Origin: Catonia carolina | Taxonomy: Eukaryota > Arthropoda > Insecta > Hemiptera > Achilidae | Direction: 5' to 3' | Assembly (NCBI GenBank): GCA_035578175.1 | Contig: JAQMRL010000001.1 | Coordinates: 56,133,553 to 56,197,552 of the forward strand | DNA length: 64,000 bases | Part shown: positions 10,596 to 22,137 of the stretch, piece by piece | Position numbering within the stretch: the stretch's first letter is position 1 | Layout: every line of letters begins with the position of its first letter | Notes under the pieces: model-generated | The model's database searches: none | What the model saw: the letters and a program-made list of their open reading frames with translations, nothing else | What the model was told of the DNA's origin: nothing | Position numbers and translations under genes: made by a program

Positions 10596-10736
10596 TTAAT
10601 TTTTTGTTACCTTATGAAGGTCAAAAAAACATTCCATACACATAAATTTATGATTGCATCCAATACATGTGAACGAGATTTGTTTAGTTTTCTTGAGTGC
10701 TAAGGAGCGTCCAAAATCCTTTGATAGTTTTGCGTA
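10596..10736 (-). pseudogene. piggyBac transposase C-terminal Cys-rich end, separated by the Maverick
   Basis: On the minus strand the frame entering from 28082-28100 (RVRCNICYA) continues here as KLSKDFGRSLALKKTK, then the second half of the cysteine-rich domain (CIGC...CMEC), and stops at TAA 10596-10598. The C-terminal Cys-rich domain of piggyBac transposases binds the transposon ends. One copy of TGCGTA accounts for the join exactly, so the Maverick between the two halves is a clean insertion. Confidence 0.85.
10731..10736. repeat. Left 6-bp target-site duplication of the Maverick
   Basis: TGCGTA here is repeated at 28076-28081, immediately outside the opposite terminus. Six-base duplications are characteristic of Maverick/Polinton integration. 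Confidence 0.85.
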
Positions 10737-11290
10737 AGTAGATATATAATGGGGCTTCAACTGCCATACTATTAAAATGTACTAAAGCTGCATAAAAAGC
10801 GATAAAATCTTATATTATTCAAATTGTCTGTCGAGTAAAAGTAATAAAGTACAAGATTTATCAACCTTATTTGCATTCTAGTCATAAAATTGAATGTGTA
10901 TTTCATGAAGTTAAGATTTGTACATCGTTACTTTTAATAAATGCAAATAGAGTTGATACGTAGTGCCATACTACTACATACTACATACAACTGCCATACT
11001 ATTAAAATGTACTAAAGCTACATGTATCGTAACATGTTTAATGTAAGATTTATATCAACCTTATTTGCATTCTAGTCATAAAATTGAATGTGTATTTCAT
11101 GAAGTTAAGATTTGTACATCATTACTTTTAATAAATGCAAATAGAGTTGATACGTAGTAGTAGATGTATAATGTCGGTTCAACTGTCATACTATTAAAAT
11201 GTAGTAGTAGTTGTATAATGACAGTTCAACTGCCATACTATTATGGTAGAATATTATTAACTGAATAGAGTTGATACATTTAACTTAATG
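10737..11290 (+). repeat. Left terminal inverted repeat of the Maverick
   Basis: At least 550 bases match the complement of the right end. The TIR is built of repeating units of about 230-250 bases (two here, with partial units at 11160-11260). Each contains an internal inverted repeat formed by TGTATTTCATGAAGTTAA and its near-complement. Each unit starts with a variant of CAACTGCCATACTATTAAAA. Confidence 0.85.
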
Positions 11291-11332
11291 TTAAACTGTG
11301 AGAGTGACAGAGAGGGAATATAAATTATTCGG

Positions 11333-11340
11333 TATAAATA
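11333..11340 (+). promoter_or_regulatory. Candidate TATA box upstream of Maverick polB
   Basis: TATAAATA lies just inside the left TIR and upstream of polB. The two are now separated by LINE copy C (11371-12779), so the original promoter distance to the polB ATG at 12785 would have been under 50 bases. Confidence 0.35.
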
Positions 11341-11370
11341 TAAGTAACTTTCTTCATTCCTCGCAGTTGA

Positions 11371-12247
11371 ACACAAGGCAGACACAAGTTCTGTGGTATT
11401 TAATAGCATTTTCAGTGAGTTAGTTGAAGCTATTAAACCATCCACGGTTGTATACACGGATGGATCAAAGTCAGATGTTGGAGTTGGTTGCTCGTTTGTT
11501 GCTAATGGGAGAACCTATTTGTTTGGATTACCTGTGGGAACCAGTGTTTACACGGCTGATTTTTACGCTATTAGTAAAGCTCTGTCTGTAGTCTGTGTGC
11601 GTGGGCGTCGGGTGTTGGTGTGCACTGATTCGCTTAGTGCCCTTCAGTCGATTACTGATTTATATTCACGCCACCCGCTAGTTGTAGATGTCCACGGCAC
11701 CGTGAAGCAGCTTAACGATAGAGGAGTAAGCGTTGTTTTCTGCTGGGTTCCGGGTCATGCTGGAATCTCGGGAAATGAGGCTGCTGATTTGGCCGCTAAG
11801 GAGGCGGCACGCCAACCGGCTTTCACGCAATATCTGACTGTGTCAGATTTCGTGGGCCTGGTGAAGCGTGTCATCACTGATTCCTGGCAGGTAGAATGGA
11901 CTGGCTCTCATGGCAACAAACTTCGGGAAATAAAACGTAATGTTAAGCCTTGGGATACGTCACTGAGGAAGAATAGAAGGGAAGAAGTTGTCATCGCGCG
12001 ACTTAGAATTGGGCACACCAGATTAACCCATGGGTATCTCATGACGTCTGGTGATGCTCCAGTTTGTGGCAGATGCGATTGTCCTTTGTCAGTCAAACAT
12101 GTATTGGTTGATTGTGTCTGCTACGCAGCTCTCCGTCGGCGATTCAAGATTCCCTCTGACATAAGGAATATACTCGGTGACGAAAGCCCTATTTTGGATG
12201 CAACTCTAAAATTTTTACGATCCATCAGTGTTTACAACAGTGTCTGA
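11371..12247 (+). CDS. I-clade LINE RNase H and Cys-rich tail, copy C
   Basis: Open from the truncation point to a TGA at 12245-12247. It holds a complete RNase H domain with YTDGS, CTDS and GNEAADLAAKEAA, followed by the CGRCDC tail. The glutamate of AELYAI is replaced (ADFYAI), so one of the four metal-binding acids is missing. The frame is otherwise intact, which fits a recent insertion. It has no start codon of its own and is not expected to be expressed. Confidence 0.85.
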
Positions 12248-12610
12248 TAGTCTGGGGTGTGTTGCAATGTTTTATATGTGCTAATCTGTTCTATTTTATA
12301 TTATATATATTTATATTAGTTGTAAGTTTGTATTTATATGTCTGTGTTTTTATTATGAGGCCCCTTTACAGCCTTTTGCGACGTCATATGTCTGTGATAT
12401 TATTTGTTTTTAATGTAATTTTTTAGTTGTGATATTAGTTTTTAAGATTTTAATTAAGTAAGTGTCAATGTCATTTTTGTTATTTATTGTTACTGTGATA
12501 TTAAGTTTAAGTTTATGTGTGTATGTTTTTTGTTTTTAGCGTTTTTTAGCCTATTTTGTCTGTGATACTAGATTATAAGATTTTAACTATTATATGTATA
12601 TATGTATATA

Positions 12611-12655
<45 letters not shown>

Positions 12656-12749
12656 ATATTAAAAAAGGCGTTCTGCATTTGGGTTTTTTTTACACCCATG
12701 TGTAGAACAACAGGCGATGATAACCTCGCTAAGGTTTTTCGCCTCAAAC

Positions 12750-12779
<30 letters not shown>
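11371..12779 (+). mobile_element. I-clade LINE copy C, 5' truncated, in the Maverick
   Basis: Similarity to the full LINE starts at the equivalent of base ~57195, in the linker before RNase H. It ends with two 3' hairpins (12671-12743) and about 30 A (12750-12779, with one C early). The 3' UTR carries a (TA)n tract at 12591-12655. It sits between the TIR and the start of polB. No clear TSD is visible. Confidence 0.88.
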
Positions 12780-12780
<1 letters not shown>

Positions 12781-12784
12781 CAAC

Positions 12785-15467
12785 ATGTTCGTTCCTGATG
12801 CTGAAGTTCTTGTCGCCCTCGAAGGTCGTCTCGTTTCGTTGCGGTACACTTTCACAGAAGATGTCCATGATCTATTGGTTTTCTTCGGTGACATGAAACC
12901 ATCCGTTATAGATGAGCTGGTCTACTATGGAGTTCAGTTGAGTGGCAACATCAAATGGTATATTGCGATGCACGCTGAAATGGAAAAAGTTATATACCAC
13001 GAGGAGGGGGCCGAACCAACTACTATTGTCCAGACGGCTGTTTTTCATGGTAAGACAAGACAATTAATTAATGTAGAAATAAACATCCCCGAAATGGACA
13101 ATCAATATGAAGACGCGATTCAAAAAATCCAAAGTAGTATTGATTCTTATACATCACAAGGTAGTGGATGGACTTTGAAAAAAATCGCAATATGTGATTT
13201 ACATATCGTCCAATACTGCCCACTTTACGGAGCTGGTTCATTCATTCCCACACCCAAAAAGATTGACAACCGTAGGGATGTCATAAATATTAAGAACGAG
13301 AACGACAGTATGTGTTTTATATGGTCCGTATTAGAACACATCTACCAACAACCAGCCTATCACAAAAGGATTAGCTGGTACAAAAAATACTTAACATCCT
13401 TAAACACTGACGGAATCAGTTTTCCCGTGAAATTAACAGACATCCCCAAATTTGAACGACAAAACCCTACCATATCAATTAACGTTCTAAGCTATGAAAG
13501 TGACAACGACATATTTTACCCTTTGTACGTGACTAAATACCGGAATCGTGAACACGTAATACATTTACTGTTGCTACCCGGACCCACCCGTGACCAATTT
13601 CATTACTGCTTAATAAATACAAAAACTGATATTCGTACGGGACAGCAGTACAATGGCTTATCTCGTCTATTGCAAACATCACAATCTTCAAACAAAACTA
13701 CTGCATATTATTGCAACTATTGCTATCACCGATTTACGTATGTAAACGCCAAATCCAACCGGGACAAGCATATGTTAACTTGTCAAGAATTTGGCCTCCA
13801 ACGAACAAAATTGCCCGACCCGAAAGACCCCGTAAAATCGTTTATGAAATTTAGAGAATTTAAAAAAACTCTAAAAGTCCCCTACACGATTTACGCCGAC
13901 CTGGAATCTTTCATCACACCGCTAAAACCTCCCATCCCCGACAAGTAGACGAGAATGGCCGTCCAGTGTCTTTCAACCATCCTACACATAAACATACAGC
14001 AAGTGGGTTTTCTTATGTAATTGTTGACGAAGAGGGTAATTTGTTTCGCGGTCCAGTCACATACCGAGCCCAGAGTGACGATGATAATGTCGTTGAAAAA
14101 ATGATGGAGCAATTGATCGGGGTCGGCAAAGAACTTGATGAAAAGTTAAAAAAATGTGTCCGTATAAACATGACCCCAGACGACTATCGTAAATACAATA
14201 CTGCCACCTTGTGCATGCTTTGTAACGAGGCTTTTGTCGCTGCCGACAATTACAAGGTGCGTCATCACTCCCATACTACAGGCAAATTTCTAGGCGCCGC
14301 TCACAATCAATGCAATCTTCAAGCCCCTTACGTCAAACACATCCCTGTTTTCTTTCACAATCTTCGCGGCTACTACAGCCATCATATCGTCCAAGCACTT
14401 GGAAAATTTAAAGGTGACACGATATCCTGTATCGCAAACAATAGTGAGCGGTTCATGTCAGTTAACGTCAACAATTTACGCTTCCTAGACTCCTATCAGT
14501 TCCTGGACGATTCTCTCAGTACCCTAACGGAAAATTTGAAAAACCATTGTACTGACGTGGCCGGCACATTCAAACGTCTCTCTTCACGTTTTCAAAATAC
14601 CACTGTTCGTGACCTACTGCTTAGAAAAGGTGTCTACTGTTACGAATACATGACAGACTGTTCCAAATTTAACGAGACACAATTACCAACTCAGGACAAG
14701 TTTTACAGTTCACTGACTCGTACATTGGTGACGGACGATGATTACGACCACGCCCAGCATGTATGGGACGTGTGCAAAGTAATAAATATGGGCGAATACC
14801 ACGACCTCTATCTTGAATGTGACACACTACTTCTGGCCGATGTGTTTGAAAACTTTCGTTCGTTGTCAATGCAACATTACAACCTCGACCCCTGCCATTT
14901 TTACTCTGCACCCAACATGTCCTGGTCAGCCATGTTGAAGATGACCAACGTATCTCTTAAACTGCTGACCGATATAGATATGCACCTGTTTATCGAACGA
15001 GGTGTGCGAGGGGGAGTGGCTCAAATTCCAAAACGGTTCGCCACAGCCAACAACACTTCTTTCCCCGAAAAATACAACAAAGATGCCCCCACTTCATGGA
15101 TCCAGTACCTGGATTGTGTAAATCTCTACGGCCATGCTATGTCTCAGCCACTCCCCACCGGCGATTTCAAGTGGGTCGAACAAGAGGAAATTGCAAAAAT
15201 TAACTGGTTATCAATTCCCTCAGATTCGCCTACAGGTTATGTTTTAGAGGTTGATCTGGAATACCCGCAAGAGCTGCACGACCAACACCGTGACTATCCA
15301 TTGGCCCCGGAAAATAGAGTACCACCGCGCCTCTCCCTGTTTCTAAAAAAACACTCGAAAGATTGGGAAAGAACCTAAACTTCTGACGACCTTGTACGAC
15401 AAGGAAAAGTACATAGTCCACTACCGTACACTGCAGCTGTATCTGTCACTTGGGTTACGTTTGAAAA
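12785..15467 (+). pseudogene. polB: Maverick protein-primed DNA polymerase B, N-terminal and exonuclease part
   Basis: Starts at ATG 12785, five bases after the poly(A) of LINE copy C. There are two frame changes: near 13945 (stop 13946-13948) and near 15370; the frame then continues to about 15467. An N-terminal domain of several hundred residues includes a C2H2-like finger (YCNYCYHRF...H). The 3'-5' exonuclease motifs are YADLES, FHNLRGYYSHHI and YLECDTLLLADVFE. An embedded endonuclease VII-like cluster reads CMLCNEAF...HHSH.TG...H..CN. Polymerase motif A is visible as YLDCVNLYGHAMSQPLP. This is the replicative enzyme of Mavericks, thought to be primed by a protein. The catalytic motifs are intact; only the frameshifts and the block at 15468-18585 disable the gene. 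Confidence 0.9.
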
Positions 15468-18400
15468 AAAAACCATCGCGTAATCCAATTTAGTCAGTCC
15501 GATTGGCTTCGTCCATACTGTAACGGTCGCTTTTCAACGTGGGCAAAATAAAAAACAAATAAAAAAAAAACTTTCCAAAAATTAAAATTTTCCAAAAAAC
15601 TGTCAAATTTACAAAATTTGTAGATTTAGCCCCACGCTGTCCAACAACGCTATAAAAACGGAATTCACTAAAATAAAGCATAAAATGAAAGCAAGACCCT
15701 TCACAATTTTGAAAGACAAAATTTTAAATGAGATTTGAACTGTGTCGTCCCTAAACCAGTGCACAGTGTTAAACGATGCGCATCTCACGACTAGCGGGGC
15801 TAATCGTGACACTAGTCCTATCGACAACTCGTTTGTAAAGATAAAATAAAAACAAATAAAACCCCAAAATTTATCGGACCAACTATCACCAATGGAATTA
15901 GGTGTTACATTAACAAAAATCACACGCAAAATCAAAATTAATGAGAATTTATTTAACATAAAACAAACACCAAGCATTACATTATTCTTGTGGGTGCCAT
16001 CAAATTTTATCGCTACATTTGAAAACGTAAACAATTGAAAAATACGACAAATACTAGTTAACATGAATTTCGTGACAACACAATGTTTACTCTTTATTCT
16101 CAGGGTTGCAGATTCTTTCTGCCGTATACCTGCGTCGCATAAACATACTGATCAATCATATAACCTAGTTCTTACAACTAATAGCTCCTGAAAAGTAAAA
16201 TAACATACATGGACATAGACATAAATTATTTGAGCTCAAAATAATTTAAAAATTGTTACTTATCTCTTTAATAATCCATTGAGTAAGGGTTATGAAAAAT
16301 TTCGCGCACAACACATAATCCTTATGAGGGACTCGGTGATCGGGGTGCAGCCCGCAGTACAGGGACTCTTCGGCGCAGAACTGGGTAATGCAGCTGTCGT
16401 CCTCGGTATGGCCGACAATTCGGTGGTGATGGCGATGAACGTGGCCTTAGCGACTTCACATCGTTGTTTCACTATACGCTATACACACTGTTTTTTTTAG
16501 TCTAATACTTCATCATTATTACAGTCATTATTTTTTATTTATTTGTAATTTTTATCAAATCCAATATTTAATTATTCGTTTAGCACATCATGTAAAAATT
16601 TGTTATAGTTCTCAAATGACTTTAATTTGACCGAGCACCGGCTGACTAATGCGTTAATGAAAACATTAACATTAATTATCTTTAAATTTATCTTCTGACC
16701 TTTTTATTTTCATGAAAGCAAACTGTTCAACGTTACGGCGATATTTTTAAGGTCAAAATGCAAATTAAAATACAAAGAATATTCAAAATATTACAAAATA
16801 TCCTCGGGAATTGTTTTCAAAATAAAAATAAATAATTTAAATCAATCGCAGCACTATGTATTCCACAATGAATGCACTCAAAGTCACACAATGATGTATC
16901 GCACTATATCACGCGTATGCGGCACGACATGTCGTATATCCGACGACTGTTGCCATGTTGAAATTTTCACTAAGTACTTCACTATAAGTTAGAAAAATTA
17001 CAAAATCGAAAATACGGGTTGCACGCATTAGATCTCAAGTCGGACTCTCTGAGATTCGTGGCGCAAACAGTTTTATGTTCTAAAAATTCCCTGACGATAC
17101 CAATTCTAACACCCGAATTCTCGTATATACCTATGTTGTTAATTTAAACAAATTTGCTTAAAACATGTTTTACATTATTGAATTCGCTATAACTAACCTT
17201 CAAAATATTAGAAAGGCATCATGGGTAAAGTTTCTGGCACTTACAAACCTTATAAATATTTTTAAAACGTAATTACAGATTTTAAAAACTACCCTCTTTT
17301 ATCGGGAAAATTAAGATTTATAGGTTGGTCATACTCTCAGAACCAATTGCATCCCCCACTAAACTGCTATTTTTATCAAAATCGAAAATTTTGGATTTCA
17401 GCGTCCGGAGTGGTGTCAAAATTTTCAGCTCTTTCTGCTGAATCTAATGCTTTTTATCCGAAGTAAATCGCTTCGGCGGTTCAAATCTTATCACGTCTTG
17501 AAAAACACCAATAAATGTATCCATTATGTCGGATTAAAGCCGACGAGAAATTTGTAAAAAAATAACTTGAAATTTAGCGTGTGCAACTAAAGTGATGCAC
17601 GAAATTACTTTAGATTCTGAAAACACACATGTGAGTATTAGTCCCATGTGGAAATTGTAACTGGTTCGTTAATTATTAACTAATTAGTAAATCTGCAAAA
17701 TGCGGAAAAATACGTCAAAATAAAACTTTAATAAAATCTGAACGACGACGAATTTTAACAATCTAAAATTATTTTTCTACTTCCCAACATGTGGACCCTT
17801 CGATTCCACACTCACACATACCATATCTTAATCGATTAATGAGTAATTAAATTAAACGTTGGAGAGGGTTCTCCCATTTGAATAACATGTAAATGAATTT
17901 TATAACATTTTTGGCTGATTTCAGCCGCTGAAATGCCTTAAATCTAGAATTTATCTTAATGAAATATGCTCATCTGAGTAGTATCTAAAGGCTAGTGTGA
18001 ATTGATTTACAAAAATATCATTCATTCTCTTATAATTAGCGATCTAAACATTGCTGTATTTAACATAGGTTTATTAACTTCTTCAGCTAAAAACGGTTTA
18101 AATTTACGGATTTTCGTGCTGTTTAGACTTATTTTATTTAGAATTTCAGCCTGATCACGGATCTGTGATCAGAATTTCAGTCCGAGGACTGTAACAAAAA
18201 TTTCAGTTAAAGAAGCTGGATCCAAAAGTCAGGTAGCGACCCTTACATCTATTGTCTGCTAGTAAGCCGATATTCGTCGGACCAACTCCTTTGACATGAA
18301 ATATTACTTTAAGCCAAAAAATTTTTCAACAAAGATAATCGTAATTTGAGGTAAAATTCTCAGTTACACGTAAAATCTTAAATAAAAATATAGGTAAGAC

Positions 18401-18585
18401 CATATAAAACATTAAATTTGAATTACATAAAAATTCTCGAAAACCCGTATTTGGAGATTGCCAGCTTATTCTACGGTGTTTCCAGAGCACAACACTTTTT
18501 GAATTTTACTTATAACTCAATTTTAACCTGAAATGACAATTTTTACTAAATCATACAAATTTTTCTCTTGGTGTATTCACAGGAG
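15468..18585. other. 3.1-kb AT-rich block interrupting polB, origin unknown
   Basis: PolB similarity stops after LGLRLKK (about 15467) and resumes at YIEFNSNLRKNARNDF (about 18586). About 10-15 polymerase residues normally lying between these points are not visible. The block is AT-rich and has no long ORF, no inverted ends and no poly(A). A GC-richer island occurs at 16310-16470 and a short palindrome (TGATCAC/GTGATCA) at 18152-18171. The right edge (TTCACAG before GAGCATT) resembles a splice acceptor, but Maverick polB genes normally have no introns. I cannot say whether it is a captured host fragment, an intron or a degraded transposon. Confidence 0.6.
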
Positions 18586-19544
18586 CATTACAATACATAG
18601 AGTTCAATTCAAACCTCCGAAAGAATGCCCGTAACGATTTCGAGTCCCGGTTCTTTAAACTTCTAAATAACGCAGTGTACGGCAAATCGCTAGAAAATGT
18701 TAGGAAACACACCGACTTCAAATTAATTAATGAACCCAACAAGCTAGATAAATGGGTAAGTCAGCCACGCATGAAACGGTGGTACACCTACAACCCAGAA
18801 GTAGTAGGTATCGCCCTAAACAAAGCTCAAGTCACATTAAACCGTCCCATCTACGTAGGGTTCACCATCTTGGACTTGAGTAAGTTTATAATGTATAATT
18901 TCCACTACAATTACGCAAAGGCCAGGTACGGTGACAATATACGATTACTAATGACTGACACTGACAGCTTGATGTACGAGGTGAAAACAGAAAACGTTTA
19001 CAATGACATGATTGAACGGTTGAGTCTCTTTGACACATCCAATTTCCCCCCGACTCACCCCTGTTACAACACCACCAACAAGAAAAAGGTCGGCACCTTT
19101 GCCGATGAAACGCATGGAGTGCCCATCAAAGAGTTTATCGGTCTCCGTGCTAAAATGTACAGTTTTACAACTAATGACAGTGAAAAACGTGTGGCAAAGG
19201 GAGTCAACCGGGTATGCATCAAGAAAGACTTGAGACATCAGTCGTACTTGGACTGCCTGTTTAAAAACAAATTGTCATACACGAAATGTTCATCGATCCG
19301 GAGTCGTTTACATAATATTTTCTCAATAGATGTTAACAAATTGTCACTTTCCCCATTCGACGATAAACGATACGTCCTTGACGATGGATTAGATACACTA
19401 TCGTACGGTCACTACTCCTTGGTCAATAACGACGACGACGACGAAGACGACGAACCAATATCACCATCTCCAGCAAAACGTGCTCGAATAGAGCACAATG
19501 AACCAGGTCCCTCCTCCCGTCCCGACCCCCTTCCTCCAGACTAA
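18586..19544 (+). pseudogene. polB: Maverick DNA polymerase B, C-terminal catalytic part
   Basis: The continuation of the polymerase downstream of the block. Motif B is FFKLLNNAVYGKSLENVRK and motif C is MTDTDSLMYEV with the paired aspartates. The thumb follows (KEFIGLRAKMYSF, RVAKGVNRVCIK). The C-terminus is acidic and Pro/Ser-rich (DDDDEDDEPISPSPAKRARIE) and ends at a TAA (19542-19544). The frame is intact throughout. With 12785-15467 it makes a polymerase of normal Polinton length less the residues lost at the junction. Confidence 0.9.
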
Positions 19545-19619
19545 ACCACATCCTGTAAAAACGTGCTTGAGTAGAGCACAATGAACGCACGGTTGTCCCT
19601 CGACTCCCTCCTCTAGGCT

Positions 19620-19934
19620 ATGTATATATCCTTCCATAGTCGATCATATGATTGTAATTTCACCCGAATTAAAAGCAACAGCATCATGGACATCCGATCG
19701 GGTATGGCAAACGAACTGCACAGACAGGCGCGCAAGAACTTTCCTAGGAGAACGACCACGTTGAAAGGCAAACATGACCTGTACCAGGATGATCTAGTGG
19801 AAATGGGTAAATATGCAAAATTAAATAATAATTTTAATTACATACTAACCATTATTAATTGTTTTACTAAAGTCGCCTATGCGATACCGATAAAAAGAAA
19901 GACCGGAGTGATGGTAGCACCAAAAACTATTTAA
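19620..19934 (+). pseudogene. int: Maverick integrase fragment
   Basis: An open frame with MANELHRQARKNFPRR and then LYQDDLVEMGKYAKLN and YILTIINCFTKVAYAIP, the start of the retroviral-type integrase core of Mavericks. The first catalytic Asp is probably in DLVEM. The frame ends at 19934 and the second Asp and Glu of the D-D-E triad are absent. The upstream zinc-binding part is also not seen. The integrase cuts and joins the element into 6-bp staggered sites. Its position just after polB suits this class. Confidence 0.8.
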
Positions 19935-20261
19935 CTTACAGATCTGGGACCTGTTTTATTCAATTTATCAGATCAAAAACCATAAGAAATGATTGAATTT
20001 GCCCCTTAATCTACCTTACCACAATTCCAGGAAGACCTCATTTCACCTGGTGAACTGAAATCCAGGCGAAACTTTCGCTAGCTGTAACTCGCTAACGAAG
20101 CGTTTTCGGACCTATGTTTATATAACATTTTTTCATTATTTTTACTAGTACAATGTGCTGTAGAAGTGGGGGGAGAACTTCATGAATCACCCTGTATATA
20201 TATATATATATATTTTTTGGTTTAACGTCTGACTGTTCTGCAATTACTGCTAATGCAGATG

Positions 20262-20462
20262 TGTTGTTTAGGTCATCAGCCGAAAAGCTGGTTTGAACCT
20301 GTAGAAGTTTTACTAAGTAAAACGAGGAGTGAGGTGGTTTACCTTTGCCTTCCTCACTGAGTGGAAAAGTATGCTTATCAGCATGCCAGGCTTTCTGAAA
20401 AGCACATATTTTCCACTCTGCAAATGACACCTTCACTTCATTCACCACAGGGTCTGGCTGTA
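20262..20462. repeat. SINE-like repeat unit, copy 1
   Basis: About 200 bases nearly identical to 29731-29932, with both ends shared (TGTTGTTTAGGTCATC to GGTCTGGCTGTAT). It contains GGTTTGAACC, which resembles a tRNA T-arm/B-box word, and may be a SINE or part of one. A 30-base piece recurs at 23131-23165. The minus strand is open across much of the unit, but I see no known protein. Confidence 0.65.
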
Positions 20463-20717
20463 TTCTTTAATAAGAATTCTTTAATAAAAAATATATTATT
20501 TGTTTATCCTAAGGTAATTAGAATACTACCTACTCCTTTTGGTACGTGCGTAACGAAACCCTACACAATAACATAGGGATAGCTCTCCAGATAACCATAA
20601 ATGTGTTCGTTTAAATTATAGGTAACACACAGGCATAAGTTATAGTAAGTATGATACATAAATCTTGATAGAAAGTTAGTTTTGAATGAATCATTAAGCT
20701 TAATTAAAAATCCGGTC
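20463..20717. other. AT-rich spacer, nothing recognised
   Basis: No open frame or repeat is supported here. It separates the SINE-like unit from a TIR-derived segment. Confidence 0.4.
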
Positions 20718-20935
20718 CTTATTTGCATTCTAGATATAAAATTTTATGTGTATTTCATTACGTTAAATGTAACAACTATATTTGCAGTGAATGTTGATTA
20801 AAAATAACGATGAACAAGTTGTTGTTTTACGATTCATAAATTCTAGGTTGTTTATTTGCTTCAACTAATTCGCATACATGAACAGAAGGTTATTGAGTTT
20901 ATTGACTCGACAAACCACTTTTGAACACATTTGAA
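20718..20935 (+). repeat. Internal segment derived from the Maverick TIR
   Basis: Closely similar, in the same orientation, to 27105-27330 in the right inverted-repeat region. Both contain CTTATTTGCATTCTAGA, TTTTACGATTCATAAATTCT and CATACATGAACAGAAGG. A terminal segment in the middle of the element suggests recombination between copies, a nested partial copy, or internal duplication. Confidence 0.7.
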
Positions 20936-21291
20936 TTTATTTTGCATAGGTAAATTTCCTACAGTTTGAATAATAAGTACATGGTACATGTTTAATACAG
21001 TTCTTGGTAATAAATTTTACTAGTTGAATAACATTAGTTGAACTGTTTAAATATAGATAGTTTGAATTTATTTTGCATAGGCAAATTCTAGTTTGTTCAT
21101 ACTATAAATTTTATGTCTGAAGACAAGTATAGTGAAATATTAATTACACGTTCTATTTTACTGTTAGCATAAAGATTCTAACTATAATTTATTATCTAAG
21201 ACATCATTTCTTGATTTTTTATCAACGTTCTATATATATATATACACAAATATATTTTCCTCGATGTTATTTGTGAGTTGAAAGCTGAAAA

Positions 21292-21519
21292 ATGAACAGC
21301 ACAGAGGAAGAAGTTATGAACTGTTATCTTGAACAATCGCCTCAAGTGGATCAGGAAAATTCAATAATACAAATAATTATTTTATATATAATTTTATTAC
21401 TAATATTTCATCCACTAAAAAAACATACTTTAAAACTTTACCATTTAATTAATAAAATAATTCCAAGAAGTTATAAACACTATAATTATTATTATATACT
21501 CGAATGTCGAAGCCCTTGA
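21292..21519 (+). CDS. Small putative membrane protein in the Maverick
   Basis: 75 codons from ATG 21292. An acidic, polar N-terminus (about 24 residues, rich in Glu and Gln) is followed by one strongly hydrophobic segment (IIQIIILYIILLLIF, about residues 25-39) and a basic, Tyr-rich tail. A TATATA tract lies about 50 bases upstream and AATAAA-type signals follow at about 21625-21645. I recognise no family. The position in the Maverick would allow a small accessory membrane protein, but AT-rich DNA also makes hydrophobic ORFs by chance. Confidence 0.35.
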   Translation: MNSTEEEVMNCYLEQSPQVDQENSIIQIIILYIILLLIFHPLKKHTLKLYHLINKIIPRSYKHYNYYYILECRSP

Positions 21520-21710
21520 GCTTGGACAAAATAGTTAAAAAAGATAGAAAATATAAAGAAAAGCATGTGTCCTACTGCAACGTTAATACAAGCGTAAAGA
21601 AGTTTTGTAATACGAAAAATAATACAATAAAAATAATAGAAAAATAAAACTTGTGTTTTTTTATGTAATGGGGTCGCTAAAAACTTAGAATGTTGATGCG
21701 ACCATAATAA

Positions 21711-22036
21711 ACTAATTATAAAAAATAAAATAAAAATGTTACAAAAGTCTTTTTATAAATTTTAATATGACTTCTTATTCAAAAACTTTCACTACCATTT
21801 AAGACTTTATAAATTATTAATTTACATGAAATGGAAATATAATATTGGTTTAATAATTTAACAGACATACTTGAGTTTGCAATTAATAAATCATCGTATA
21901 GTTTTAACGAAACGTTAGCCTATTTATTTTAAAGAAATTTTTATACGAAAAAAATAGAATACTAATTATTAGAAGCTAACGACTTCATAATTTATTCAAA
22001 ATAATTAAAAAATCTACATAACTATAAAATAATTTT
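21711..22036. repeat. Internal duplication of the Maverick, first copy
   Basis: About 325 bases nearly identical to 22138-22678. The second copy carries an extra 216-base piece (22223-22438) that this copy lacks at the matching point. Confidence 0.85.
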
Positions 22037-22137
22037 TAAATATTTTACGGCAATCTTTTTCAGAACTTTATTCCAAAAAATAAATACTAACTACTTAATT
22101 AAGTTTGAATTTACTTAAGTTTGTACATAAAACAAAA

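Noticed and set aside
12602..12784. N-terminal extension of the polB frame (Tyr/Ile repeats, Lys run)
   Set aside because: It is the (TA)n tract, hairpin and poly(A) of LINE copy C; the polymerase starts at 12785.
15609..16064. 151-aa minus ORF in the polB block
   Set aside because: AT-driven hydrophobic frame with no motif or promoter.
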